Below, piece after piece: positions 54,466 to 63,700 of a stretch of 64,000 bases of DNA. The stretch's first letter is position 1. Every line of letters begins with the position of its first letter. The notes beneath the pieces were generated by a model. That model was not told the origin of the DNA. It did no database searches and saw only the letters and a program-made list of their open reading frames with translations. Origin of the DNA: Aquimarina aggregata. GTDB lineage: Bacteria; Bacteroidota; Bacteroidia; Flavobacteriales; Flavobacteriaceae. Made by a program: the position numbers and the translations under genes. The stretch is taken from positions 496,001 to 560,000 of the forward strand of contig NZ_LQRT01000046.1 of NCBI RefSeq assembly GCF_001632745.1, read 5' to 3'.

Positions 54466-56796
54466 TTATCTTGTTTTAATCAAATTTAAAATTGCATTTA
54501 ACTCTGTATCGATATTATTCAAATAATCCTGTGGATTTTTATCAATTTCAATATCTGGTTTTACACCGCCATCAATAGCTATTGTTCCTGTTGGTACATA
54601 CATATTTATCACAGGAATATCTAACTCTATTTTAGTATTTGGTAATCGTAAAAAGAACATATAACTTCCATTTGTACCCAATTGATTACCTCCAGTTTCC
54701 TGACCTACTAAAGTTATATTATCTATTTGTTTAGCATACATAGCCATTAGGTGTGTTGCAGAGCTGTTTGAAGCATCTATCATTAAAAAAACTTTACCTT
54801 GATAACCATTTTTTTTAGGTTTCATTGTGGTTTCTGCTAAAGAATATTTTTGCTTTAAAAAATATCTACCCTTTTTTTGTGATGCTATTTTACCATTGAA
54901 ATTATACGGAAATTCATCCCAAGTATTCATGTAATTTCTAAATTTGGGAGGGATTTTTAGATAACGTACCGAAGATTGCATCGCATTTACTTTAAATGGC
55001 TTTTGTATAACGCGTTCTAAGAGATATTGACCAACAATTCCTTGTCCTCCTTCATTACCACGAATATCAATAATAAAATTTGAAATCGACTTTTTATTTA
55101 ATTGTTCAAATACATTATCAATAAAATCTTTCCAATCAAATTCATTACGGTGTACAGCAAAGGATTTTATAGATAGCTTTGCCGTTTGATTATTAATGAT
55201 TTCAAAATTCCATCCATCTCTTAAAGATGTATTTATTTTCCCGTAACGTGCTATAAGCTCCTTAGTTCTATTAGTTTTAGATGTAGCTTTAACTGTAGTC
55301 TTTATTTCTCTACCTGTATTTGTGTCTTTTAATACAAGTTCGAATTCTTTTTTGCTTCCAAATTCTATTGAATAAAAAATATCAAACATAGAAAACTTTT
55401 CTTCTCCTGTGACAGTTAATCTTTCTAGTTTTTTTTCATAATTATTACCATCTGATGTAACATATGCTGCTAGTTTTGAGAGTATTTGGTTAGTAGTCAC
55501 ATTATTTATACGTATAATTTCTAAACCTTTCTTTACTTTTAAGTTTTCGGAAGCATTCTTATCAATAAACAAACGATTTTCTATTCTATTAAAAGTAAAA
55601 GGAATTTTATCACGTTGGTAAAAATTCACTTTTTCCATAAGTCCACCTTGATTCCAAGGATTTGTAAATGTATGACTACATTTAATTTTTGCAGCAAACT
55701 TAGATATCTCGCCATAAGAATTAGTTAGTGTTGGCTTGCTTTTTATTGCCATTTCTAGACTTTTAAAATCCTTTTGTAGCGCTAAAGAATCCCTATATTT
55801 ATATACATTAGGATGTACATACTGAATAATCTCTTTTAAGATAGCTATATCCTCATCGATTTGCGCTTCTGTATAGACTAATTTATTAATTTGCTGTTGA
55901 TTATAACAGGTAAACTCATTGTAAATATAATTTTGCACTACGGGTTCATTTTTAAACCAAAGCACTCTGGCATCTGAGCCTTTCAGTTCCATATTGCCAT
56001 TAACTAAAAACTTAAATTTCACATTATTTTTTGAAGTCTTAAAATGTATCGAGGTTTCATACACACCATCTCCATCATTATCATTAAGCGTATAATCTTT
56101 AATTTGAGACAATGGCTTTACATTGCCCCTTACTGTAACTGTTTTTACATCTTGTATTTTTTTAGTGTCTAGCCTTAAGGTCACTATCCTTTCTTGTGCT
56201 GTACCTGTAAAAATTGTTAATCCTATTAGAACATGAATAATAGTTTTTTCTTTACTCTTAATTTTAGTAATTGTTGTAGTTAACAACCTATCATTCTTAA
56301 GTTTTCTAGCTATAACATAATCAAGTCCTAATCTACCAGATCCCATAATTAAACAGTAAAGAGCAACCCAAAGAAAACCTATCGCTGGTAACATTGCCCA
56401 TAAACCATTATGCCACTGTTGAAAGAAAATAGCAACAAGCATAGTACACATTATAAAAAAAGAAGAAACTCTAGTTTTAAATCCAAATACCAAGAATAAT
56501 GCTCCTATGGTTTCTGAAGCTGCTGCTAACCATGCAAAAAGTAAAGGAAAAGTAGCAAAAATACCTCCAAATTTAGACACATCCTCAACAAACCAATCAG
56601 ACACTTGAAAAAGAGTAAGATTAGATGCTACTGGTGACCACGGCACACCAAATTTTGAGGCTCCAAAATCAAACGCTAGAATAAGACCACAAAATATTCT
56701 AGGTATTGTAATGATTATATCATTTAATAGATTTGATTGTGTATTTGTTTTTGTAAGTTTTTCTAATAAAAATCTCATAATATATGTTTTTGTCAT
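54466..56796 (-). CDS. DoxX membrane domain fused to CBM20/48-like and S41 peptidase domains
   Basis: The frame is open from 56883, but ATG 56796 (MTKTYIM) or 56778 (MRFLLEKL) is more likely because the upstream part covers an inverted repeat. Domains (numbered from 56796): DoxX-type membrane region about 25-165 (IPRIFCGLILAFDFGASKFGV; LLFAWLAAASETIGALFLVFG). A hydrophobic stretch KTIIHVLIGLTIFTGTAQ at about 185-202 looks like an intact signal peptide with cleavage site. A carbohydrate-binding/AMPK-like beta domain follows at about 203-300 (NDGDGVYETSIHF). The rest is an S41 tail-specific protease, with DIRGNEGGQGIVGQ, MIDASNSSATHLMA (Ser nucleophile) and GGVKPDIEI. The join looks like two genes fused at a signal peptide. 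Confidence 0.8.
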   Translation of the reverse strand: MTKTYIMRFLLEKLTKTNTQSNLLNDIIITIPRIFCGLILAFDFGASKFGVPWSPVASNLTLFQVSDWFVEDVSKFGGIFATFPLLFAWLAAASETIGALFLVFGFKTRVSSFFIMCTMLVAIFFQQWHNGLWAMLPAIGFLWVALYCLIMGSGRLGLDYVIARKLKNDRLLTTTITKIKSKEKTIIHVLIGLTIFTGTAQERIVTLRLDTKKIQDVKTVTVRGNVKPLSQIKDYTLNDNDGDGVYETSIHFKTSKNNVKFKFLVNGNMELKGSDARVLWFKNEPVVQNYIYNEFTCYNQQQINKLVYTEAQIDEDIAILKEIIQYVHPNVYKYRDSLALQKDFKSLEMAIKSKPTLTNSYGEISKFAAKIKCSHTFTNPWNQGGLMEKVNFYQRDKIPFTFNRIENRLFIDKNASENLKVKKGLEIIRINNVTTNQILSKLAAYVTSDGNNYEKKLERLTVTGEEKFSMFDIFYSIEFGSKKEFELVLKDTNTGREIKTTVKATSKTNRTKELIARYGKINTSLRDGWNFEIINNQTAKLSIKSFAVHRNEFDWKDFIDNVFEQLNKKSISNFIIDIRGNEGGQGIVGQYLLERVIQKPFKVNAMQSSVRYLKIPPKFRNYMNTWDEFPYNFNGKIASQKKGRYFLKQKYSLAETTMKPKKNGYQGKVFLMIDASNSSATHLMAMYAKQIDNITLVGQETGGNQLGTNGSYMFFLRLPNTKIELDIPVINMYVPTGTIAIDGGVKPDIEIDKNPQDYLNNIDTELNAILNLIKTR

Positions 56797-56832
56797 TTGA
56801 TAGTTCAAAAGTCGTGAGAACATATATTTAAG

Positions 56833-56878
56833 ACGTTTCAAATCGTACTGATAGGGTATCACCCACGATTTGAGACGT
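56833..56878. promoter_or_regulatory. inverted repeat before the DoxX/S41 gene
   Basis: ACGTTTCAAATCGT (56833-56846) and ACGATTTGAGACGT (56865-56878) are inverted copies matching at 13 of 14 positions. A smaller palindrome GGGTATCACCC lies between them (56854-56864). No T run follows on the minus strand, so a terminator is unlikely. It fits an operator or leader structure for the DoxX/S41 gene. Confidence 0.6.
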
Positions 56879-56901
56879 GTCATTTTATTAAAAAAATAGA
56901 C

Positions 56902-58128
56902 TTATACCTGTGTTTTTAGGTATTCTGAAGGAGACTTATTCGTCATCTTTTTAAATGCCCTATTAAAGGTAGCTTTACTATTAAAACCGCATTCATATGC
57001 AATTCCAAGAAGAGATAATTGTTTATGATGACCTTGGGCTAATTTGGTTTTAAATTCTTCTACTCTATATGCATTAATAAAATCGTTGAATTTTAAATTA
57101 AATCCTTTATTAATTGTTTCAGAAAGTTCTTCTCTTGAAATGGCTATCTTTTTAGAGAGACCTATTAAAGTTAAATCAGGTTCTAAAAAAGGTTTATGTG
57201 TTGCAAAGTACTCCTCAATAAACTCTTTTCTTGTTTTTAATTTATTAGATAATTCTATATTCGTTTGAACTATGTTATCTTTTTTAACCTCAAGTTTATT
57301 TTCTTCTTTTAAGAAAGAACCTATTTCTACCCCCATTAATTGTGTCAAATCAGTATAATATCCTTTAATGCCAACATAAATTATCACTAAACCGGATAAA
57401 AGATAATACCACCATTCTTGAATCCAACTAAGGTCTACAATAGTTGAATTTACAACCGTTTGAACACTATTGTATACATAAAGAATCGTATAAGCTATCA
57501 AAAAATTATATAACCAATTAAGCTCTATTTTATACGTATTAGAGAAAAAATGATTTATTTTTTCTTTGTAATTATACAGTAATTGAAAAGAAAGAACTAG
57601 ATAAATCAACATTTGAAACATTGATAAAAGTCCAACTATAGGATCTAAAAATTTCCATTGAAAATTAACAACTAAATACCCGTTTTGAGCAGCATTAAAT
57701 CCAGGTAGATTTGCATCATAAACTAATATGATAGTTTTAATTACTATCAACAATATAATAGGTGTAAAATGTAATAAATGTTTCTTACCAAATACCTTTT
57801 TAGGATTAGTTATGGATACAAAGTAGAAATATATCAATGGGGCCAATGCTAATAATAAATTTATAAGATAGTAGTTAATCTTTGTGTTTTTAAAAGTATC
57901 ATACCACCCAAGAAAACCAATTGTATACGTAGTTTGATGATAACACGTCAAAAATAAAATAAGCGCTAAAAATAAATCCGAAACATTTCTTTTTCTATAA
58001 TATCTATTCAATAAAAAAAATGTAAAAGCTACTCCTTGTATAGAAAGCAATAACAATGGTGTACTATAAATATTAAAATCCGGAAACATTAAATTATTTT
58101 CTATCAATTTAATGTATAAAATTAACAT
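56902..58128 (-). CDS. membrane AraC-family transcription regulator
   Basis: The protein has up to 408 residues; a second ATG at 58089 (MFPDFNIYSTP) may be the real start. About seven membrane helices (residues 25-255) are followed by a cytoplasmic C-terminal AraC-type helix-turn-helix pair (about 305-405; LTLIGLSKKIAISREELSETINKGFNLKFNDFINAYRVEEF, LSLLGIAYECGFNSKATFNRAFKKMTNKSPSEYLK). This 7TM-plus-AraC layout is common in Bacteroidota and suggests direct sensing in the membrane. It is divergent from the GH16 gene and upstream of the DoxX/S41 gene, so both are candidate targets. Confidence 0.87.
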   Translation of the reverse strand: MLILYIKLIENNLMFPDFNIYSTPLLLLSIQGVAFTFFLLNRYYRKRNVSDLFLALILFLTCYHQTTYTIGFLGWYDTFKNTKINYYLINLLLALAPLIYFYFVSITNPKKVFGKKHLLHFTPIILLIVIKTIILVYDANLPGFNAAQNGYLVVNFQWKFLDPIVGLLSMFQMLIYLVLSFQLLYNYKEKINHFFSNTYKIELNWLYNFLIAYTILYVYNSVQTVVNSTIVDLSWIQEWWYYLLSGLVIIYVGIKGYYTDLTQLMGVEIGSFLKEENKLEVKKDNIVQTNIELSNKLKTRKEFIEEYFATHKPFLEPDLTLIGLSKKIAISREELSETINKGFNLKFNDFINAYRVEEFKTKLAQGHHKQLSLLGIAYECGFNSKATFNRAFKKMTNKSPSEYLKTQV

Positions 58129-58196
58129 TTAGAAATAAATACTATCACCTCCTGCATATTATTAAAGATAATTAGAGTATTAACTAACTAATCGCC

Positions 58197-58218
58197 TTTG
58201 TCCAGTTTTTGTCTAGTT
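58197..58218 (+). promoter_or_regulatory. tandem direct repeat upstream of GH16 gene
   Basis: TTTGTCCAGTT and TTTGTCTAGTT lie head to tail (58197-58207, 58208-58218), one difference in 11 bases. The 11-bp period equals one helical turn, as in many AraC-family operators. It lies 80-101 bases before the GH16 start and between the divergent genes. Confidence 0.5.
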
Positions 58219-58297
58219 GTTTCATCATGATTTACATAGACAATTTGTTAAGTTAGAAACTTAGATCAGTCAGAAACTAACTTAAACACAAATAATC

Positions 58298-59914
58298 ATG
58301 AAAACAAAGCAATTATTTAAAATGCTAATGTTATTACCTCTATTTACAGGTACATTTGCACAAGACTGGAAAAATGTCCCTATTCCAGCAAATCCAGGAA
58401 CTGGTAAAGTATGGCAAATTCAAAACCAACATTCTGACGATTTTAATTACAACGGAAAAAATGCTGCATTTAATTCCAAATGGTTAGATAACCATAGAGC
58501 AGGATGGTCTGGTCCAGGCGAAACACAATTTAGTGCTAATCATTCAGCTGTTACTGGTGGAAATTTACAAATCAAAGCAGGTAGAGTTACTAATATTCAA
58601 GGAAAAACCACATTTTGCGGTCATGTTACTACTAAAACCCCTGTTATTTATCCTGTATTTACAGAAGTTAGAATGAAATGTAGTGGTATTAACCTTTCGT
58701 CTAATTTTTGGTTATTAAGTGCTGATGATGTAAACGAAATTGATGTCACTGAAACCTATGGAGCTGAAGATTTTGCTGGTAGAAGAATGGCTACTAATTA
58801 TCACATATTTCAAAGAAGTCCATTCTTAGATTTGGCTAATTCTCCAAAAAGTTATGCCTCTAATGGCAATGTACCTTTAAAAAATGACTACCATAGGTTT
58901 GGACTTTATTGGAAAAGTGCTACTGAGTTTGATTTCTACTTTGACGGGGTTTTAGTACGAACTTTGAATAGATCTAATGATCTAAAAGATCCCAGAAATC
59001 GTTTTTTTGATCAGGCTATGCACTTGATATTAAATACAGAGTTACACAGTTGGAAGTCTAATGCTGGAATCCGACCTTCAAATACAGAGTTAAATAATAA
59101 CGCTATCAATACATTATATTTCGATTGGATTCGTACATATAAGCCTATTGTTGATACTACTAACGATGTTACAATTCCTGATGGTGTATATTATATAAAA
59201 AAAGCCAGCTCAAATATCTACTTGAAAGCTACTGCTGCTCTAGGAAATACCATAAGTATTAATAATAATACTGAACAAGCTACACAATGGAAATTTACCA
59301 AAGTAGGGAATAGCGAATACTCTATAAATTCTGTAGCGTATCCACAAGGAAGACTGGAAGTACCTTTTGGTAAAAAAGGAAGAGGAGTTAAAATTGCTAC
59401 AACGAACTGGACTGGTTCTGCAAGTCATATTATTTGGAAAGCCGAAAAAGTAGGTAATAATTATATCTTTATCCCGAAGCATGATCCATTACATGCATTA
59501 GATATCTGGGAAGGTAATAGCATCGTTCATACCTGGAACAAGAACCCTGGTAATAGTAACCAAGTAATCTCCTTGATCCCAGTAAATAAGATCTCTAACC
59601 AAGAGAATATTATACCCCAAAACCTTATTACTAATCACGAACATACTTCTAGAAATCAAATTACTGTTACAAAAGATAATTCCATCTCAAAAGCTTTGAC
59701 AATTTTTCCCAATCCAGTAAAGAATATGCTGTATCTAAAAGAAACCCCAAAAGAAACGACTCAGCTTCGGGTAACAAATCTAAAGGGTAAATCAGAAATC
59801 ATAAAGAAGACCAACACTAATACTCTAGACGTATCCCAATTAAATCCGGGTGTTTATGTTCTTAAAATTACCACACCTTCAGGTGAACAAGAGGTAAAAT
59901 TTGTCAAGGAATAA
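58298..59914 (+). CDS. secreted GH16 agarase/porphyranase-like enzyme with ricin-type lectin and T9SS sorting domains
   Basis: The protein has 538 residues. The signal peptide ends near GTFAQD. A GH16 domain (about 22-285) contains the catalytic motif NEIDVTETYG (ExDxxE), plus SSNFWLLSADD upstream, which fits marine beta-agarases or porphyranases. A ricin-like carbohydrate-binding domain (about 288-430; DGVYYIKKASSNIYLKA) follows. A C-terminal type IX secretion sorting domain (about 465-538; TIFPNPVKNMLYLKE to GEQEVKFVKE) ends the protein. It would cleave sulphated or unsulphated algal galactans outside the cell. Exact substrate cannot be read from sequence. Confidence 0.88.
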   Translation: MKTKQLFKMLMLLPLFTGTFAQDWKNVPIPANPGTGKVWQIQNQHSDDFNYNGKNAAFNSKWLDNHRAGWSGPGETQFSANHSAVTGGNLQIKAGRVTNIQGKTTFCGHVTTKTPVIYPVFTEVRMKCSGINLSSNFWLLSADDVNEIDVTETYGAEDFAGRRMATNYHIFQRSPFLDLANSPKSYASNGNVPLKNDYHRFGLYWKSATEFDFYFDGVLVRTLNRSNDLKDPRNRFFDQAMHLILNTELHSWKSNAGIRPSNTELNNNAINTLYFDWIRTYKPIVDTTNDVTIPDGVYYIKKASSNIYLKATAALGNTISINNNTEQATQWKFTKVGNSEYSINSVAYPQGRLEVPFGKKGRGVKIATTNWTGSASHIIWKAEKVGNNYIFIPKHDPLHALDIWEGNSIVHTWNKNPGNSNQVISLIPVNKISNQENIIPQNLITNHEHTSRNQITVTKDNSISKALTIFPNPVKNMLYLKETPKETTQLRVTNLKGKSEIIKKTNTNTLDVSQLNPGVYVLKITTPSGEQEVKFVKE

Positions 59915-59943
59915 CTTGATGAATTCGTATATTTAGTACATTC

Positions 59944-59986
59944 AAAGACCTCATAAAAACATTAAAGTTTATGAGGTCTTTTTTTA
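59944..59986. terminator. terminator between GH16 gene and convergent lipoprotein gene
   Basis: AAAGACCTCATAAA pairs with TTTATGAGGTCTTT over 14 bp and is followed by a T run. The flanking A run allows function in both directions. Confidence 0.85.
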
Positions 59987-60034
59987 TTATAATTATTATG
60001 TATAATTTTTATTCTTATATCAAAATCGAGAATA

Positions 60035-60754
60035 TTAAAGTGTTTTAAATGAAAAGGCTTGGGACTCTGTCTCATTCCCGAATGTATCTTTGGTTACTAC
60101 TTTCCAATAATATGTAGTAGCCATGTTAACCGTATTAGGAATTTGTATACTTAAACCTGTAGTAGGTAATAATGTCTCTGTTTCATTTTCTATAAATGTT
60201 TTACTTGTGCTAAGGTGTACTGTATAACTCTCAATATCATCTTCATTATTTATGAGCTCGCTTTTTTCCCATTCCAAAAGAACACCCACAATGGTTGTAA
60301 GTTCTATTTTATCTTCTGGAGCTATTAGTTTTACAGGAAGTGGAGCAAAGTTTGTTTCACCTTTAGCCGAGTTATAAAAAGTCCATTCATCACTTACTTC
60401 TTTTTTTGTTCCTCGAATAGAAGTTACTGTCCAAGAATAATTCGTGTCTTGTTTAAGTGTTATTTCACCTTCATTAGTTGTAAACGTCTTTTTTTCTACT
60501 GAGTTCGGTGTTACGCTTGTATTTGTATATGTAACTTCATATGAAGTTGCATTTGGAGCGTTGCTCCATCTAAAGATAACATTACTATCTGTAGAGTTTT
60601 CTAAAAAAACACCTGTTGTACATTCTTTACCATTATCAGGAAAGATTAAAGAAACTTTTTCAGGACTTACTTCGTTATCACCATCATCGCTATTACTACA
60701 AGAAAGTGGTGTTAAAACGGCTAATGCAATATATATGTATTTAAGAATTTTCAT
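60035..60754 (-). CDS. surface lipoprotein with two fibronectin type III-like domains
   Basis: The protein has 239 residues. The lipobox is LTPLSC, and the mature start CSNSDDGDNE is acidic, a Bacteroidota surface-export pattern. Two Fn3-like beta domains occur at about 33-125 (VIFRWSNAPNATSYEVTYTNTS) and 135-238 (VLLEWEKSELINNEDDIESYTVHLSTS; TYYWKVVTKDTFGNETES). It starts three bases after the stop of the large BNR protein gene and is in the same transcript, so it is probably a partner at the cell surface. Confidence 0.82.
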   Translation of the reverse strand: MKILKYIYIALAVLTPLSCSNSDDGDNEVSPEKVSLIFPDNGKECTTGVFLENSTDSNVIFRWSNAPNATSYEVTYTNTSVTPNSVEKKTFTTNEGEITLKQDTNYSWTVTSIRGTKKEVSDEWTFYNSAKGETNFAPLPVKLIAPEDKIELTTIVGVLLEWEKSELINNEDDIESYTVHLSTSKTFIENETETLLPTTGLSIQIPNTVNMATTYYWKVVTKDTFGNETESQAFSFKTL

Positions 60755-60757
60755 GAT

Positions 60758-63700
60758 TTACTTTTTTACGACCTTATTAACTTTATTAATATTCTCACCT
60801 TTAACAGCTATAAAATAGATACCACTTTCAAGAGTAGTAACATCTATTTTAATATTAGAAGAAATACTAGATTCTTTAACTTGCTTAACAACTTTTCCTA
60901 ATACATTGTAGAACGTTATTAAAACAGGTTCTTCTGTATTTGTCAGAGTAATATTCAAAGTACTTTCAACAGGATTTGGATATATCTCTAATTCGTTTGG
61001 ATTAATTACTATTTTACTTTTATGAATCCCTTGACAGTCTTTATCTGTTTTTACTATCAAAATATTTTCTCCATAAGCTAAATTTACTGTAAATCTATTA
61101 TCAGAAGTAAAATAGGTTTTGTCATTTAGATCAATCTGGTAAGAATCTCCACCTTCTAATGAAAGTGATACTTGTTTAGTATTTTGCAATACTCTGGTAT
61201 TTACTTTCAATAAATCAGGTGTTTTCACCTCTACTGATATACGTTGATTAAAGTCCGGAACTTCATCTATTGTAATTTCAATTGCATATTTACCTTCATC
61301 TAAATCTTTAAAAGAAACTTCCTTTATAAAATTATTAGTTTCGGTAAAGTTATCTTTAGTCACTTTTGCGACGTAATTTAATTGGTCATTGATAGCTTGG
61401 ATAGTAATAGTACCATCATCACTATCCGGGCAACTTTCTCCTGTGACTCTAATTTCAAAATTATTAGTAGGGATTTCTATAGAGGGATTTCCATCTTTCA
61501 ATACAAAATCAAAGTAATTAATATTAAATAAGAAACCTCCACCTCCAGAATATTCTGCAGTTAAAATCTGTTCTCCAGAAGTTAAATTAACACCCGTAAT
61601 GGTTTCTGTAACATATGTTTGAAATCCACCTGTATCTCCAAAAGTAATAGCACCTAATTCTGTTGTTCCTATTTTCAATGTTACCGTCCCTCCATTTGTC
61701 GCACTGGCTACCCTAACATCAATGTCATATGTTCCTGCAGTTTGTACATCAATATTATAGGTATTACTTGTACCATTTACAATGAATCCAATATTTTCCC
61801 CTCCACCTGTATCTTGAGTAGGTTCTGTCATAACACCTCCTGCTTCTGTTGCAAAATCTTCTGCTTCTAATCTTCCTGGAACTTTTATTGCTGTTGGCGG
61901 TTCGGGTGGCTCTGGAGCGTCTACTGTAATCACGGCAAAATCACTGTACCTTCCTGCTATTAAAGCTGTAATTTTCACCTGTCCCATCGAAACTCCAGTC
62001 ACATTACCATTTGCATCTACTGTTGCTATAGAAGGATTACTAGATACCCATGTAATATCAGACTGACTAAATCCACCTCTTATTATTGTGGCTTGTAATA
62101 CTTCTATATCTCCTGATTTAATATCCATTTCAAAAGGAGAAACGCTTACTACCCTAGCTTGAGTACCTCCAGCATATGATCCTCGATTGAAACCATTACC
62201 TAAGGATACTGTCCACAGCGTGTTTTCATCATGAAGGTCAAATTCTACATCTCTAATTTGTGTATTTAAACCGTCTATATTATTTTTTTTCCAAGTAAGT
62301 CCGCGGTCTTCACTAAGATAAATTCCAGGATTTAATTGTAAAAACCCAACAGTGGCGACAAGGACATTGTTATCAAATGGAGAAACATCTATTGAAAAAG
62401 TTCTATCGTTATCAAAAACACGAGTCCAAGTGGTTCCAAAATCATCTGTATACCAAATTCCTCCCGTTATAGTTTCATTAAAAACAGCTCTATGTCCGCT
62501 AGTAATATATAATCTATTTGTACTATCAAAAACCATTCTATTAACACCTGTTACTCCAGGAGCTACATCAATCTTTGTCCAATTTAATCCTCTATTATTT
62601 GTAAAATACAACCCTCCTTGAGCTACAGGTGAGGAATTAGACCCTTGACTAAAAGATTGTCTTTGAGCTGCAGCAAAATAAGACGCATTAGTTTGGTCTC
62701 TAGGATCTATTTTGATATCATTTATCCTAACATCTGCAGGCAATCCATTATTTCTAGGAGTAAAAGTTTTACCTCCATCGTCAGAAAAATAGAAACCTCC
62801 CTCTTTGGTAACGTCTCTATTTTCTTTATCTGTAATCCCAAAAAACATAATATCTGGATTTTTAGGATCAATAGTTAAAGATTGTGTTCTCATTTCTGTT
62901 TCTGCTGGTGTTGCCAATCCCCAATCCGAAAATGTTTCTCCACCATCGATAGAACGCTCTATTCTTTCTTTATTTGCTTGTCTATATGAGGTTGTAAAAA
63001 TAATATTCTTGTTTAATGGATGAGTTACTGCAGAACTTATAGTCTCATTAGAAGTTTTTATTTGTCTTGCTGCCTGTCGACCATCTGTGCCATCATCTGT
63101 AAGCAACCACAATCTATGTTCTCCTGATCCCATAAGAGGTCTATCTGGACCTAATCGTTTATCTTGAAATATTGTTTCTCCTGGCAGGTTACTATCACCG
63201 CGTCCCATGATATTGCCAGCGGCAGTATAATCCTCATCTACCTGATTAAATGTTTCCCCTTTATCTGTACTTAATAAGGTATTATGCCCCGCAATAATCA
63301 TAACATCTCCACGACTATTTACAGCACAATATCGTAAGGATCGTAAAGGATAATTTAAACCAAATTGCTGAATAAATGGTTCATGTCCCATAATCATATT
63401 ATCATTAAAAGGATTACCTCTTGACTCCCAATATGCTCTGTCGTTTTCCCATGCGGGACCAAATTCTCTTGCTATATTGATCCATTTTTGTCCTCCGTTA
63501 CTGGTACCCCATAATCTTCCTGGAACAATTGAATTCTGTATTTGAGCATCTGCAAATCCAACATACAACGCATCTGGTCTACTTGGGTCTACATTTAGTG
63601 AATTAAAATATTGTAATACGTTAGTTGGAATTATTGGGTAAGTAGATTGAGCCGCGGCCAAACTAACCCCAAACCAATTGGCTATATATTGATAATAGTT

